A stretch of 64,000 nt of DNA from Taibaiella sp. (GCA_019638495.1 JAHBTQ010000001.1:496001-560000); one strand, 5' to 3'. Positions 8,118 through 16,827 are shown, counted from the first letter of the stretch. Numbers and translations are program-made. The notes: generated from the sequence alone by a model not told the origin.

Positions 8118-10382
8118 CTAATAGTTCACAGTTAAACCCAGCCCTGCCCCCATGTCACTATCATAGTGCGCACGTAGGGAAAGATTGCGCGTAAATATGT
8201 AACGCATGTCTGCCATATACTCCAGGTCAGTGTTCAGCATAAAGCCTGCCCGCAATCTTTTTGACACCGGTATATCTTCTCTCATGAGCGACAGCCGCAC
8301 GATACCATCATGATACACCTCTGCCTGAAAGTTTACAAGCATTGGCAATGTATACATAAAGCCTGCGCTCAACGCAGATCGGTTGTCCTTTTTGTTTGTT
8401 TGTCCAAATACATTTTTATCCTGCTCATCAATACCCATTACACGGTATCGCCAGTCGAAGCCGATGAATGGCATAAACCACTGCATGCGCCCAACGTACC
8501 GCCCCAGGTGCGTCTCGGTTTCGTAGCCATGCATATTGTTGTAACCAAGGCGCCACTCCGTGCCCAGCGCCCATCGTGCGTTCTGCAGCATCATCTCTCC
8601 GTCGTTGCCATTGGTAGCCACATCGTTCTGAATCATGAAGTGAGCCATATTACTCTCCATACGCAGCATTTTGTAGGCCATCATTTTGTCCGGAAGCAGC
8701 GGGTTCTGGTAGTCGCCCACGGCAAATACCCTGTCCATTCCTGCCATCATGTGATAGAGTATGTGGCAATGGAAAAACCAATCGCCTTCGTTATTTGCGA
8801 GAAACTCAATAGTATCTGTCTCCATGGGCATAATATCCAGCACATTCTTCATCGGAGAGTAATCGCCATTGCCGTTCAGCACCCTGAAGTCGAACCCGTG
8901 CAAGTGCATGGGGTGGCGCATCATTGAGTTGTTATAAATAACAATGCGCAAAATCTCCCCCTTTTTTACGGGTATCTTATCAGACTCAGAAAGCACCCGA
9001 TTGTCCATGCTCCACACATACCGGTTCATATTGCCTGTGAGCGTAAACTTCAGCTCCTTTACATCAGGCCCGGAAGGCAATGTTGTCTTTTGAGGTGCCT
9101 TAAGCATGGAGTAGTTCAGCGTCACTATATCAGAAAGTGCATTGGAGTTGTACATATTCCCCTTGCCTTCGTGATCATGCCCATCCATAGCCATCTTCTT
9201 ATTTCCCTTCTCCCCGGTAATTTCCGGGTACATCACCACGTTCATGTCCATTTTGTTCAGGCTCATGTTCATGCCCATGTCGTCCAGGTTGCCATTCATC
9301 TTCATCATGCCATTCATCATCTTCATGCCTTCAAAATACTTGAGCCTGCCCATGGGTGCCAGCTCGTTACGTGCACCGACACCTATAAAGTACCCCGCCT
9401 GCTGTGTACGATCCTCCGTTGTGGCCATAAATTCCGCAGCACTGCCATCTTCCGGCACGGTGACCAGCACGTCATAGGTTTCAGATACCGCTATAATGAG
9501 CCTATCCACGTCTACCGGCTCCATATCCACACCATCGCTTGCCACAACAGTCATCTTTCCACCGCCATATCGCAGCCAGAAGTAAGAAGAAGCACCACCG
9601 TTGGAGATTCGCAGCCTTACGCGGTCTCCCGGTTTCAGCTCCCGGCCCCCAACTTCTTTAAGTTCGCCAATAGTAGCGCCGTTTATAAACACGCGGTCGT
9701 AATACACATCGCTCACGTCCATAGCCAGCATACGCTTCCACTCGTTCTTCACCTTAGTGCCAAAGTTGCCGTCCCTTATTGCCTCCGAATAGCTCTGTGT
9801 TGCGCCTTTTCTTATGGCAAACCAGTCGCTGGCATTGTGCAGCATGCGATGCACGTTCTCCGGCTTCAGGTTTGTCCACTCACTGAGCATCATTGGCACT
9901 GCCGGCAGGTCGTCTATTCCCCTTCTGAAAGTGGGGTCATCTGCCCGCTTCAGGAACACCAGGTTTCCATACATACCTATCTGCTCCTGCAGGCCTGCAT
10001 GCGAATGATACCAATGCGTACCATTCTGGACAACAGGGAAACTATATGTATACACCGCACCGGGTGCAATCGGCATCTGTGTGAGATAAGGCACACCGTC
10101 TTCCTTGTTGGGCAGAAATACACCATGCCAGTGCAGTGATGTACCCTCATGCAGCAGATTGTGCACCACCACTTCTGCGGTGTCACCTTCAGTGAAAGTT
10201 AGTGTGGGCATAGGTATCTGGCCGTTCACCGCTATTGCGCGCTTTTCCTTGCCGGCATAGTTCACCACGGTGTCCTGTACATACAGGTCATAGTGCACCA
10301 CCCGCTGTGCATATGTTGCAACATGCAACAGTAGCAATACTACCGGCAACAATCCCTTTTGAAAAATTTTCTTAGTGTCCAT
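8118..10382 (-). CDS. multicopper oxidase (CopA-like) with C-terminal barrel-like extension
   Basis: A 754-residue exported copper oxidase, probably oxidising Cu(I) in the periplasm or at the outer membrane. A signal peptide (ending VATYAQ) is followed by three cupredoxin domains. Copper ligands are visible in LHWHG, HWYHSHAG, HPMHLHGFDF and FHCHILYHMMAGM. Between the second and third cupredoxin domain lies a methionine-rich loop (MKMMNGMMKMNG..., then KMAMDGHDHEGKG) typical of copper-loading segments. After the last copper motif about 200 extra residues follow, with alternating aromatic strands and an aromatic end (GLGLTVNY), resembling a CopB-type barrel part. It is the last gene of the copper cluster. 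Confidence 0.88.
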   Translation of the reverse strand: MDTKKIFQKGLLPVVLLLLHVATYAQRVVHYDLYVQDTVVNYAGKEKRAIAVNGQIPMPTLTFTEGDTAEVVVHNLLHEGTSLHWHGVFLPNKEDGVPYLTQMPIAPGAVYTYSFPVVQNGTHWYHSHAGLQEQIGMYGNLVFLKRADDPTFRRGIDDLPAVPMMLSEWTNLKPENVHRMLHNASDWFAIRKGATQSYSEAIRDGNFGTKVKNEWKRMLAMDVSDVYYDRVFINGATIGELKEVGGRELKPGDRVRLRISNGGASSYFWLRYGGGKMTVVASDGVDMEPVDVDRLIIAVSETYDVLVTVPEDGSAAEFMATTEDRTQQAGYFIGVGARNELAPMGRLKYFEGMKMMNGMMKMNGNLDDMGMNMSLNKMDMNVVMYPEITGEKGNKKMAMDGHDHEGKGNMYNSNALSDIVTLNYSMLKAPQKTTLPSGPDVKELKFTLTGNMNRYVWSMDNRVLSESDKIPVKKGEILRIVIYNNSMMRHPMHLHGFDFRVLNGNGDYSPMKNVLDIMPMETDTIEFLANNEGDWFFHCHILYHMMAGMDRVFAVGDYQNPLLPDKMMAYKMLRMESNMAHFMIQNDVATNGNDGEMMLQNARWALGTEWRLGYNNMHGYETETHLGRYVGRMQWFMPFIGFDWRYRVMGIDEQDKNVFGQTNKKDNRSALSAGFMYTLPMLVNFQAEVYHDGIVRLSLMREDIPVSKRLRAGFMLNTDLEYMADMRYIFTRNLSLRAHYDSDMGAGLGLTVNY

Positions 10383-10424
10383 TTCAGTCTATTCAGCCGT
10401 TGCATTATCTGCATAGCAGCCGGT

Positions 10425-10877
10425 TTATTTCTTCTTTGTTTCATCAACGCGGCCACACGTGAGCATAGAGGAACCATAGTATGGATTCTTTATAGACGCC
10501 TCAGCGCTTATCCAATGAGCCTTTTTCATGGGGCAATACTGGTAGTAAACATCCTGCCCGGCTATTGGCAGCTTCTTTATCACGCGCCACATTTCGTCAG
10601 ATAGTTCCGCGAAAGCGGCACGTTGCTTCTCTACACTCCCCGCGTGCGAAAGCCTGTCCGCTTGCTCCAGCAGATCTCCCTTTCCGGCGAAATCCGGTTC
10701 AGCCCTTATCGCTACATGCAGTGCATTTGCAGCCTCTGCCGCGGCCTTGCTATCGCCCGCTATGAGTGCATCCTTTACTGGCAGGTAGGCGCCTAGCAGC
10801 TTTTTCCCATCCTGGGCATTTGCGTGCGATATCATTATACCTGCCGCGATTATTGCTATCAGCTTTTTCATCTCCAT
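10425..10877 (-). CDS. DUF3347 periplasmic copper-associated protein
   Basis: A 150-residue exported protein (signal peptide ending in SHANAQ) with the DUF3347 pattern: YLPVKDALIAGDSKAAAEAANAL near the N-terminus and VYYQYCPMKKAHWISAE followed by IKNPYYGSSMLTCGRV at the end. The C-P-M and M-x-x-C-G residues are candidate metal ligands. DUF3347 proteins occur with copper efflux genes and as a domain in CusB-like adaptors. The start at 10877 lies 4 bp after the stop of the HMA chaperone gene, so the two are coupled. A second ATG six bases later (10871) is also possible. Confidence 0.82.
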   Translation of the reverse strand: MEMKKLIAIIAAGIMISHANAQDGKKLLGAYLPVKDALIAGDSKAAAEAANALHVAIRAEPDFAGKGDLLEQADRLSHAGSVEKQRAAFAELSDEMWRVIKKLPIAGQDVYYQYCPMKKAHWISAEASIKNPYYGSSMLTCGRVDETKKK

Positions 10878-10881
10878 TGAT

Positions 10882-11112
10882 TTAGTTCTTCGCAATTGGC
10901 TCTGCCTTGTAGCCAGCCTTCTTCACCACATTGGCCACCTCTTCCTGGCTCAGTCCTTCCGCCTCTACGGTCAGCACCTTGTCAGGATTGGTAGTGTCTA
11001 CACTCCATTCGCATATTCCCTCGGCTCCGTCCAGGTGGGGTTTTACAGACGCTATGCAGCCTCCGCAATTGATGTTTGTCTTAAACTGGTACTGTTCTGT
11101 TTTGTTTTCCAT
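10882..11112 (-). CDS. heavy-metal-associated (HMA) copper chaperone
   Basis: A 76-residue HMA-domain protein with the metal site in NCGGCIASVKPHL near residue 15, followed by the beta-alpha-beta pattern of copper chaperones. It would carry Cu(I) in the cytoplasm to the P-type ATPase encoded just upstream, 107 bp away on the same strand. Length is that of a single domain, no signal peptide. Confidence 0.88.
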   Translation of the reverse strand: MENKTEQYQFKTNINCGGCIASVKPHLDGAEGICEWSVDTTNPDKVLTVEAEGLSQEEVANVVKKAGYKAEPIAKN

Positions 11113-11219
11113 TTTTTCAGTTTTTACTTGTATCTCTATTGTTTTACAAAATTCACTCGTTCGCAGGGGTGGGCTATTGTGTTATTTACAGTTTGTGTTG
11201 TGATATTTACGCACTGCAC

Positions 11220-13637
11220 CTACAACCGCTTCCATTTCAATCGGAGGCTATTACTAACCACACTTACGCTACTCATAGCCATGGCAGCACCTGCTATCAT
11301 GGGATTCAGCAGGAAACCGTTTATAGGGTATAGCACACCAGCCGCAATGGGAATACCTATCACATTGTAGATAAATGCCCAGAAGAGATTTTGCCTGATA
11401 GTAGCAACCGTTTGCCGCGACAGGAGGATAGCTGCAGGTATCTTAGCGAGGTCTGACGACATGATGGTCATCTTCGCCACATCCATAGCTATGTCACTAC
11501 CCTTTCCCATGGCTATGCCCACATCTGCTATCGCCAGTGCGGTGCTATCGTTAATGCCATCACCCACCATGGCCACCACGTGCCCTTTTAGCTGCATCTC
11601 CTTTACATAGTCCGCCTTCTGCTGCGGCAGCACTTCTGCCTTGTACGCTTTGATACCTGCCTGCTCAGCTATGCTGCCCGCTGCAGCCGCGCTGTCCCCT
11701 GTAAGCATTGTTACCTGCACGCCCATCTCCTGCAGGCGTGCCACCGCCGCCCGCGAACTTGCCTTTATCTTATCTGATATAGCAATAGCGGCAAGGGCCT
11801 CGCCACCGCCGGCAAACCATATAACAGTATGTGCCTGGCGCCCCCACTCAGCAGCCAGCGACTGCAAGGTATCCGGCACTGTCACACTGTGCTCCTCCAG
11901 GAAGGCACGGTTGCCCACGAGATATTGCTTTCCAACTGCTGTTGCTTTTATACCTCGTCCGGTCACACTCTCAAAATCTGCAATCTCAATATCTGCGCCT
12001 GCACCCAGGTAGTTTACCACCGCCTCTGCCAGTGGATGCTCTGAACGCTTTTCCATAGTGCGGAGAATATTCTTTGCACTATCGTCATTATCTGCCCAGC
12101 TTATAGCGGTCACACCGGGCTTGCCCTCTGTAATGGTGCCGGTCTTATCCAGCACTACCATTGTGATCTTCTTTGCCAGTTCCAGGCTCTCGGCATCCTT
12201 TATCAATATGCCATTCAGCGCGCCCTTGCCCACGCCCACCATTATGGCTGTGGGTGTGGCCAGGCCCAGCGCACACGGACATGCTATTACCAGTACCGTT
12301 ACTGCTGCCAGCAGGCCCTGTACCAATCCATGCTCTCCACCCAAAACCGTCCAGGTAATAAGTGTCAGTATTGCAATACCAATAATAGTGGGAACGAAAA
12401 CAGCTGCTATCTTATCTACCAACTTCTGCACGGGGGCCTTGCTGCCCTGTGCCGCCTCCACCGTTTCTATGATATGCGCCAGCATGGTATCGGCACCTAC
12501 CTTCTGCGCGCGGAAACGGAAACTACCCTTCTGATTGATGGTGCCGGCAAATACCTGCGCATCAGCCTCCTTCAGTACCGGCACAGGCTCACCGCTCAGC
12601 ATACTTTCGTCTACATAAGAGCTGCCTGATACTACCTGGCCATCCACAGCTATACGTTCTCCCGGCTTCACCACCACCACATCTCCCTTCTGCACCTCCT
12701 CTATGGGCCTTATCTCTTCTACACCGCTATCTGTCACCACAGTGACCGTACGAGGCTGCAGGCCCATCAGCTTCTTTATGGCGGCAGATGTGTTTCCCTT
12801 GGCGTTCTCCTCCAGCAGCTTGCCCAGTAATATAAAAGTGACTACAACAGCAGCAGCTTCGAAATAGACATGCGCATGCATGCCGCGGCGGTGCCAGAAA
12901 TCGGGAAAGAAAAGATTGAACAGGCTGAAGATGTACGCTATACCCACACTGAGCGCCACCAGCGTATCCATATTGGCAGATCGATGGCGCGCCTGCTTCC
13001 AGGCATTTTTAAAGAAGCCGCTACCCAGCCACAGCACCACCGGCGTAGACAGCACCGCTGTTATCTCTTCGCCATAGGGCATGTCCATAAAGAACATACC
13101 AATGATAAAGACCGGCAGCGAGAAGACCACCGAAAGCAGCGCCTTAGTTTTCAACTTTCTCAGGCGTTCACCTTCTATCTCTTTTACCTCTTCTTTGCCG
13201 GCCTGCCTGTCACCTATCACAAGATCATAGCCTGCGGCCTGCACAGCCTTTTTCAATTCTTCAGGACCGGTAACCCCGGCCAGGTAATCTACCTGCAGCA
13301 TACCGGTGGCAAAATTCACGGAAGCGTCCAACACGCCGTTTACCGACTTTGCCATGCTCTCTGCACTCAAGGCGCAGGAGGCGCAGCTCATACCCGTTAC
13401 AGGAAACCGTTCTTTGCGCACCGGCACACCATAGCCCAGCGCGGTTATGGAGCTCACAGCTGCCTTCAGAGCAGCAGGCTCATCGGCCTCCACCACTGCT
13501 CTCTTGTTATTCAGCTCCACCCTGTGGGTGGTAATTCCCGGCACATTGCCCAGTGCCTTATCTACTATCAGCGCACAATGCTCGCTCTCCACACCCTCCA
13601 GCGGAAGTATCGTCGTATCATTTGTTGTTGCCGCCAT
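11220..13637 (-). CDS. copA: copper-exporting P1B-type ATPase
   Basis: An 805-residue inner-membrane Cu(I) efflux pump. N-terminus: a degenerate HMA domain lacking CxxC (VESEHCALIV), then an intact one with GMSCASCALSAE near residue 83. Then the membrane helices with the ion-pathway CPCALGLATPTA motif, the phosphorylation site DKTGTITEGKPG, the HP motif in SEHPLAEA, and the hinge GDGINDSTALAIADVGIAMG. The C-terminal membrane pair carries YNVIGIPIAAG and MAMSSVSVVSNSLRL, the Cu(I)-type signature. First gene of the copper operon. Its promoter region holds a CACCTTTG element and tandem TGGAATTA repeats. Confidence 0.95.
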   Translation of the reverse strand: MAATTNDTTILPLEGVESEHCALIVDKALGNVPGITTHRVELNNKRAVVEADEPAALKAAVSSITALGYGVPVRKERFPVTGMSCASCALSAESMAKSVNGVLDASVNFATGMLQVDYLAGVTGPEELKKAVQAAGYDLVIGDRQAGKEEVKEIEGERLRKLKTKALLSVVFSLPVFIIGMFFMDMPYGEEITAVLSTPVVLWLGSGFFKNAWKQARHRSANMDTLVALSVGIAYIFSLFNLFFPDFWHRRGMHAHVYFEAAAVVVTFILLGKLLEENAKGNTSAAIKKLMGLQPRTVTVVTDSGVEEIRPIEEVQKGDVVVVKPGERIAVDGQVVSGSSYVDESMLSGEPVPVLKEADAQVFAGTINQKGSFRFRAQKVGADTMLAHIIETVEAAQGSKAPVQKLVDKIAAVFVPTIIGIAILTLITWTVLGGEHGLVQGLLAAVTVLVIACPCALGLATPTAIMVGVGKGALNGILIKDAESLELAKKITMVVLDKTGTITEGKPGVTAISWADNDDSAKNILRTMEKRSEHPLAEAVVNYLGAGADIEIADFESVTGRGIKATAVGKQYLVGNRAFLEEHSVTVPDTLQSLAAEWGRQAHTVIWFAGGGEALAAIAISDKIKASSRAAVARLQEMGVQVTMLTGDSAAAAGSIAEQAGIKAYKAEVLPQQKADYVKEMQLKGHVVAMVGDGINDSTALAIADVGIAMGKGSDIAMDVAKMTIMSSDLAKIPAAILLSRQTVATIRQNLFWAFIYNVIGIPIAAGVLYPINGFLLNPMIAGAAMAMSSVSVVSNSLRLKWKRL

Positions 13638-13661
13638 TTTTGATTGTTGTTATTTACAACA

Positions 13662-13669
13662 CAAAGGTG
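13662..13669 (-). promoter_or_regulatory. -7-like promoter element of the copper operon
   Basis: Minus-strand CACCTTTG, one mismatch from TAnnTTTG, 24 bp upstream of the copper ATPase start. Confidence 0.4.
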
Positions 13670-13683
13670 GCACATCCTGCAGG

Positions 13684-13710
13684 TGTGATTATTGTGGAAT
13701 TATGGAATTA
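13684..13710. promoter_or_regulatory. candidate operator of the copper operon (tandem TGGAATTA)
   Basis: Two perfect tandem 8-mers TGGAATTA (13695-13702, 13703-13710) and a related TGTGATTA (13684-13691) lie directly upstream of the -7-like element of the copper ATPase promoter, between it and the regulator gene. The position suits an AraC-type activator binding next to the -33 region. Prediction only. Confidence 0.35.
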
Positions 13711-13733
13711 AGTTGTAAAACTTTAAACAGGCT

Positions 13734-14297
13734 CTAAATCCCGTCCAGCGGCTGGCGCTTGTTTTCCTTTATAGACTTGAAATGGCTGGGGGTGAGGCCG
13801 GTCACCTTCTTAAACTGGTTGCTAAGATAGGCCACGCTGGAATAATTGAGCCGGAAGGCAATTTCGCTCAGCGATAGCTCATCATATACCAGCAGCTCCT
13901 TTACCCGCTCTATGCGCTGGGCTATGAAATACTTCTCAATCGTGGTGCCCTCTACAGCGGAGAACAGGTTTGAGAGGTAATTATAGTCGTGGTGCAGCTC
14001 TGAAGCGAGCACTTCTGACAGTGTGAACTTAGTATCGCTATCCTGCTCGTGCACCAGGCGAATGATGATGTTCTTTATCTTTTCTATGATGCGGCTCTTC
14101 TTATCGTCTATCAGCTCAAAACCCACGGCTTCGAGAGATGCCGCAAGAGTTTCCTTGTCTCCATCAGCCAGCGGATGCTCCAGTTCCACCTCTCCCAGGG
14201 TTATCTTCCTGGCTTTTAAATGCTGCCGGGACAGGATGTCGCTCACCACCATAATGCAGCGGTTGCAAACCATATTTTTTATGAAAAGACTGTTCAT
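13734..14297 (-). CDS. AraC-family regulator with HMA-like N-terminal domain
   Basis: A 187-residue protein. Residues 1-70 look like an HMA fold, with MVCNRCIMVVSDIL in the place of the metal-binding loop and beta-alpha segments after it. Residues 85-187 form an AraC-type pair of helix-turn-helix motifs (LSEVLASELHHDYNYLSNLFS and LSLSEIAFRLNYSSVAYLSNQFKKVTGLTPSHFK). It is placed directly upstream of the copper ATPase, so I infer a copper-sensing activator in which the CxxC loop binds the metal. Start at 14297 is chosen because MNSLFIKNMVCNRC fits the domain edge. Confidence 0.8.
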   Translation of the reverse strand: MNSLFIKNMVCNRCIMVVSDILSRQHLKARKITLGEVELEHPLADGDKETLAASLEAVGFELIDDKKSRIIEKIKNIIIRLVHEQDSDTKFTLSEVLASELHHDYNYLSNLFSAVEGTTIEKYFIAQRIERVKELLVYDELSLSEIAFRLNYSSVAYLSNQFKKVTGLTPSHFKSIKENKRQPLDGI

Positions 14298-14314
14298 GGG
14301 TAGGACGACTGTTG

Positions 14315-14322
14315 CAAAATTA
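14315..14322 (-). promoter_or_regulatory. TAnnTTTG promoter element for the AraC-type regulator
   Basis: Minus-strand TAATTTTG, 18 bp upstream of the regulator start. Confidence 0.4.
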
Positions 14323-14380
14323 CCAAAGATGTTTTGACAAATGGGATTCAGCATGCATTTAGGGTATGTTAAAGCCCACC

Positions 14381-14411
14381 ACCCTCTCCCTTAGAGAGGG
14401 CCGGGGAGAGG
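14381..14411. repeat. palindromic intergenic repeat (reverse copy)
   Basis: ACCCTCTCCC-tta-GAGAGGG followed by CCGGGGAGAGGT is an inverted copy of the element at 3883-3918. It ends 10 bp before the -7 element that precedes the tmRNA. Confidence 0.7.
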
Positions 14412-14421
14412 TATCTTTTCG

Positions 14422-14429
14422 TACCTTTG
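14422..14429 (+). promoter_or_regulatory. TAnnTTTG promoter element upstream of tmRNA
   Basis: TACCTTTG, a perfect Bacteroidota -7 match, 76 bp before the mature tmRNA 5' end, which leaves room for a processed leader. Confidence 0.45.
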
Positions 14430-14505
14430 CACCAGTTCTTTATAAGCCGGGTTCAGTTGCGCATAATCTGTATGCTGCCAACTGCACCTGCCTCCTCAAG
14501 AAACC

Positions 14506-14872
14506 GGGGCCGACCGGTTTTGACAGCATAGGGCAGGGTATGTAAGCATGTCGTGCGTTGTGTAATTAGCACGTAAATCTGAATGCTCAAACTTCAAATG
14601 GCGAATATTCTTACGCCATGGCTGCCTAATCAGAGATTAGCGTAGTCATTATGGCCGCCGGGAATGCTGCCTGTTGCAGTCCCCGCCGCCCAATCAACCA
14701 AATAACGGGATAAGCTGGTGCCCACCGCGTGTACCGGATTAAAATCATAGCGGATAAGGAAATCACTGGTTCGTTCTGCTCCGCCGGTTTCCCGACAATC
14801 AATGCAGAAATAAACATGTAGAAAGCTTATCGGGCATATGTTTGGACGCGGGTTCGACTCCCGCCGGCTCCA
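14506..14872 (+). ncRNA. ssrA: transfer-messenger RNA (tmRNA)
   Basis: A 367-nt tmRNA that rescues stalled ribosomes and tags the nascent peptide. The acceptor stem pairs GGGGCCG (14506-14512) with CGGCTCC (14865-14871), discriminator A at 14872. The 3' part has the T-arm GGTTCGACTCC, and the 5' part the GGTTTTGACA typical of tmRNA. CCA is not encoded. The tag frame starts with GGC at 14600 and ends with TAA at 14627-14629, giving GEYSYAMAA after the charged alanine, close to tags of Cytophaga-type bacteria. A hairpin terminator follows. Confidence 0.95.
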
Positions 14873-14876
14873 CTTT

Positions 14877-14907
14877 AACCGGGAACATCGAACTGATGTT
14901 CCCGGTT
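14877..14907. terminator. hairpin terminator after tmRNA
   Basis: A perfect 13-bp stem, AACCGGGAACATC (14877-14889) with GATGTTCCCGGTT (14895-14907), loop GAACT, followed by ATTTAT. It lies between the tmRNA and the convergent Fic gene and could serve both. Confidence 0.85.
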
Positions 14908-14909
14908 AT

Positions 14910-16049
14910 TTATCCATTAAATAGGTCGAGATAAGAATTAAAAATGAAAACCCTATTTCGGCTTTGTCCGGTCAGCTCTTGCAGTATTTGATTTTTCTCA
15001 AAACTTTCTATCAGGTCTCCGGCAGCTTTCTTGCTAAGTGAACATATGCGCTCAGTTACCTTTACGGTTACAATAGGCTCATTAAACAAATGGTTTAATA
15101 GTATCAACGCAGACTGCGTGCGGCGGCCCCAGGTTTTATGTATTTCAAATTCTAGTCTCTTTTTTAGTTCTATGATCTCAGCCAGCTTTGATACGGCTTC
15201 TTTGGATGTCTGCTCAATACCAATTAAGAAATATTTAAGCCAATGAAGCATATCGCTTTTGTCGCGTACTCTAGTCAGATTATCATAGTAATTTGACTTG
15301 TTTCTTTCAAAGTAAACAGACAAATACAGCAATGGCAAATGCAATATATTTTGATCAACTAAGAATAAGGTTATTAGCAGTCGTCCGATACGGCCATTCC
15401 CATCAAGAAAAGGGTGTATTGTTTCGAATTGATAGTGAGCAATACCAATTCTTATAAGAGCAGGAACATTAATTTTATCGTTATGGAGAAAATTTTCCAG
15501 ATCTCCCATTAACTCCTCAACATAATGATGGGCAGGTGGAACGAATATTGCATCAGTGGGTCCGCTTCCTCCAATCCAGTTTTGGCTTGTTCGAAATTCA
15601 CCGGGTAATTTGTGTTCTCCTCTCACCCCAGTTAGCAGAACCTCATGAGCGTTTTTTAGTAATCGTGACGAAAGCGGTAGACGTTCTAAATTTTCAATAG
15701 CAGTATTCAATGCCTGAGTATAATTCTGAACCTCTTTCCAGTCGTTTCTCCTTTCTGGAGCAATTTCCTCAACTGGCAATATAGCTTCTTTAATATTTGT
15801 TTGGGTTCCTTCGATTCTGCTTGATATTACAGCTTCCTTTTTAACATGGAGTTGGATAAACAAATCAATATTGGGTACAAGCTTAGCATAAGAGTTCAGT
15901 TCCCCTAAATGAATAGATGCTTTTTCCAAAAGGGTATTTAGTTGAGTGTCTTGCCATTGCCACTGTTCATTTACCTTTGTAGGAACAAAATATTTATATC
16001 CAACCCCGCTTTGCAGGCTTCCTGATTTATATTTTTCTAAGCTTATCAC
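14910..16049 (-). CDS. Fic-domain protein (probable AMP transferase) with C-terminal winged helix
   Basis: A 379-residue class II Fic protein. The N-terminal part carries the inhibitory helix motif SSRIEGT near residue 72, whose glutamate blocks ATP use in this class. The catalytic Fic motif HPFLDGNGRIGRLL is near residue 210. The C-terminal part looks like a winged helix (TVKVTERICSLSKKAAGDLIESFEKNQIL), suggesting DNA binding. The expected reaction is transfer of AMP to a hydroxyl of a target protein; the target is unknown. Two AAAGTAA-type inverted repeats lie 19-91 bp upstream of the start, in the divergent region, and may be the site of autoregulation. Confidence 0.88.
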   Translation of the reverse strand: MISLEKYKSGSLQSGVGYKYFVPTKVNEQWQWQDTQLNTLLEKASIHLGELNSYAKLVPNIDLFIQLHVKKEAVISSRIEGTQTNIKEAILPVEEIAPERRNDWKEVQNYTQALNTAIENLERLPLSSRLLKNAHEVLLTGVRGEHKLPGEFRTSQNWIGGSGPTDAIFVPPAHHYVEELMGDLENFLHNDKINVPALIRIGIAHYQFETIHPFLDGNGRIGRLLITLFLVDQNILHLPLLYLSVYFERNKSNYYDNLTRVRDKSDMLHWLKYFLIGIEQTSKEAVSKLAEIIELKKRLEFEIHKTWGRRTQSALILLNHLFNEPIVTVKVTERICSLSKKAAGDLIESFEKNQILQELTGQSRNRVFIFNSYLDLFNG

Positions 16050-16067
16050 TAGTTTTCAATTTGGAAC

Positions 16068-16140
16068 AAAAGTAAACTAAAAATAAAATTGGTTTACTTT
16101 CGTCGCTTAAAGTAATCTTATTTTTTTCTAAGGTTACTTT
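16068..16140. promoter_or_regulatory. candidate operator: two AAAGTAA inverted repeats
   Basis: Four 9-mers: AAAGTAAAC (16068-16076), GTTTACTTT (16092-16100), AAAGTAATC (16109-16117) and GGTTACTTT (16132-16140). They form two inverted repeats of 33 and 32 bp, about 40 bp centre to centre, between the Fic gene and the divergent lipoprotein gene. Confidence 0.55.
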
Positions 16141-16329
16141 CTGAAACTAATGAAAACATCTCGAATATTTCTAAATCCTCTAAATATACGTTCGACATTT
16201 CCCCTGCTTTCTTCACTTCCCTCCGCTCCCACTCACTCTGGAAACATTCTATTCCTTTCTTGCTCCCCAAATGCCTCTTCGGCAACCTTTGGCACTATTA
16301 TTGTGTTACAACCTATTCTTCATATACCC

Positions 16330-16827
16330 ATGACTCGTACTATCCTGATTTACACAAAACGATTGCTTGTAAGAACAGGCGTAATTGCTCTGGTTCTGTT
16401 TCCAGTCTTCTTCTACTCCTGCAGAAAAAGCGAAAAGGAAAGGAAAGCCATCCAAAAACTTGCTGGTCCGTTCAGTTGGCATGGCAAATACTGGTGCAGT
16501 TTCACCGGAGCTACGGGATCAAATTACACTTCAAGTGGAGAGTTCCGCGACACGTTCGGCTTTGAGGTGGTATCAGATAAGACTGTGATGCTGCTGCGCA
16601 ATCTCAAATTGGGCATAGACACATCTGTCTTTACAGTGTACCACGAAGATGAGCAAACACTTGAGTTGTCATTGACGCGCATGGTAGCGAAAGCATCCAC
16701 AGCAATTACACCATTCAATCAGTTCCCCGATACTTTAGTATACTACAAGGCAAAAGACAGTATCAGGCTTTATAAAGGATACAACACTGACCCCAGGCCA
16801 AACTACCTGTGGCTGTCTGCGCCCTAA
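16330..16827 (+). CDS. hypothetical lipoprotein
   Basis: A 165-residue predicted lipoprotein. The start at MTRTILIYTKRLLVR gives a normal signal with lipobox ending FFYSC (residue 31); upstream in-frame ATGs would bury it. The mature part is beta-rich (FSWHGKYWCSFTG, YHEDEQTLELSLTRM, KDSIRLYKGYNTDP) and probably faces the periplasm. No family recognised. It diverges from the Fic gene and lies 77 bp before the Crp/Fnr gene. Confidence 0.65.
   Translation: MTRTILIYTKRLLVRTGVIALVLFPVFFYSCRKSEKERKAIQKLAGPFSWHGKYWCSFTGATGSNYTSSGEFRDTFGFEVVSDKTVMLLRNLKLGIDTSVFTVYHEDEQTLELSLTRMVAKASTAITPFNQFPDTLVYYKAKDSIRLYKGYNTDPRPNYLWLSAP

Noticed and set aside
9090..10139. Long open frame (349 codons) on the plus strand opposite the multicopper oxidase gene
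   Set aside because: It is fully antisense to a gene with clear copper motifs; its product is rich in H, C and R without any domain, as expected from a shadow frame.
12870..13643. Open frame of 257 codons opposite the copper ATPase gene
   Set aside because: Antisense shadow of a confident gene, with unlikely composition and no start signal.
14626..14817. Open frame of 63 codons on the minus strand
   Set aside because: It lies within the tmRNA, which accounts for the sequence.
16150..16329. N-terminal extension of the lipoprotein at 16330 in the same frame
   Set aside because: It would place a normal lipoprotein signal 60 residues inside the protein; the extension has no plausible domain.
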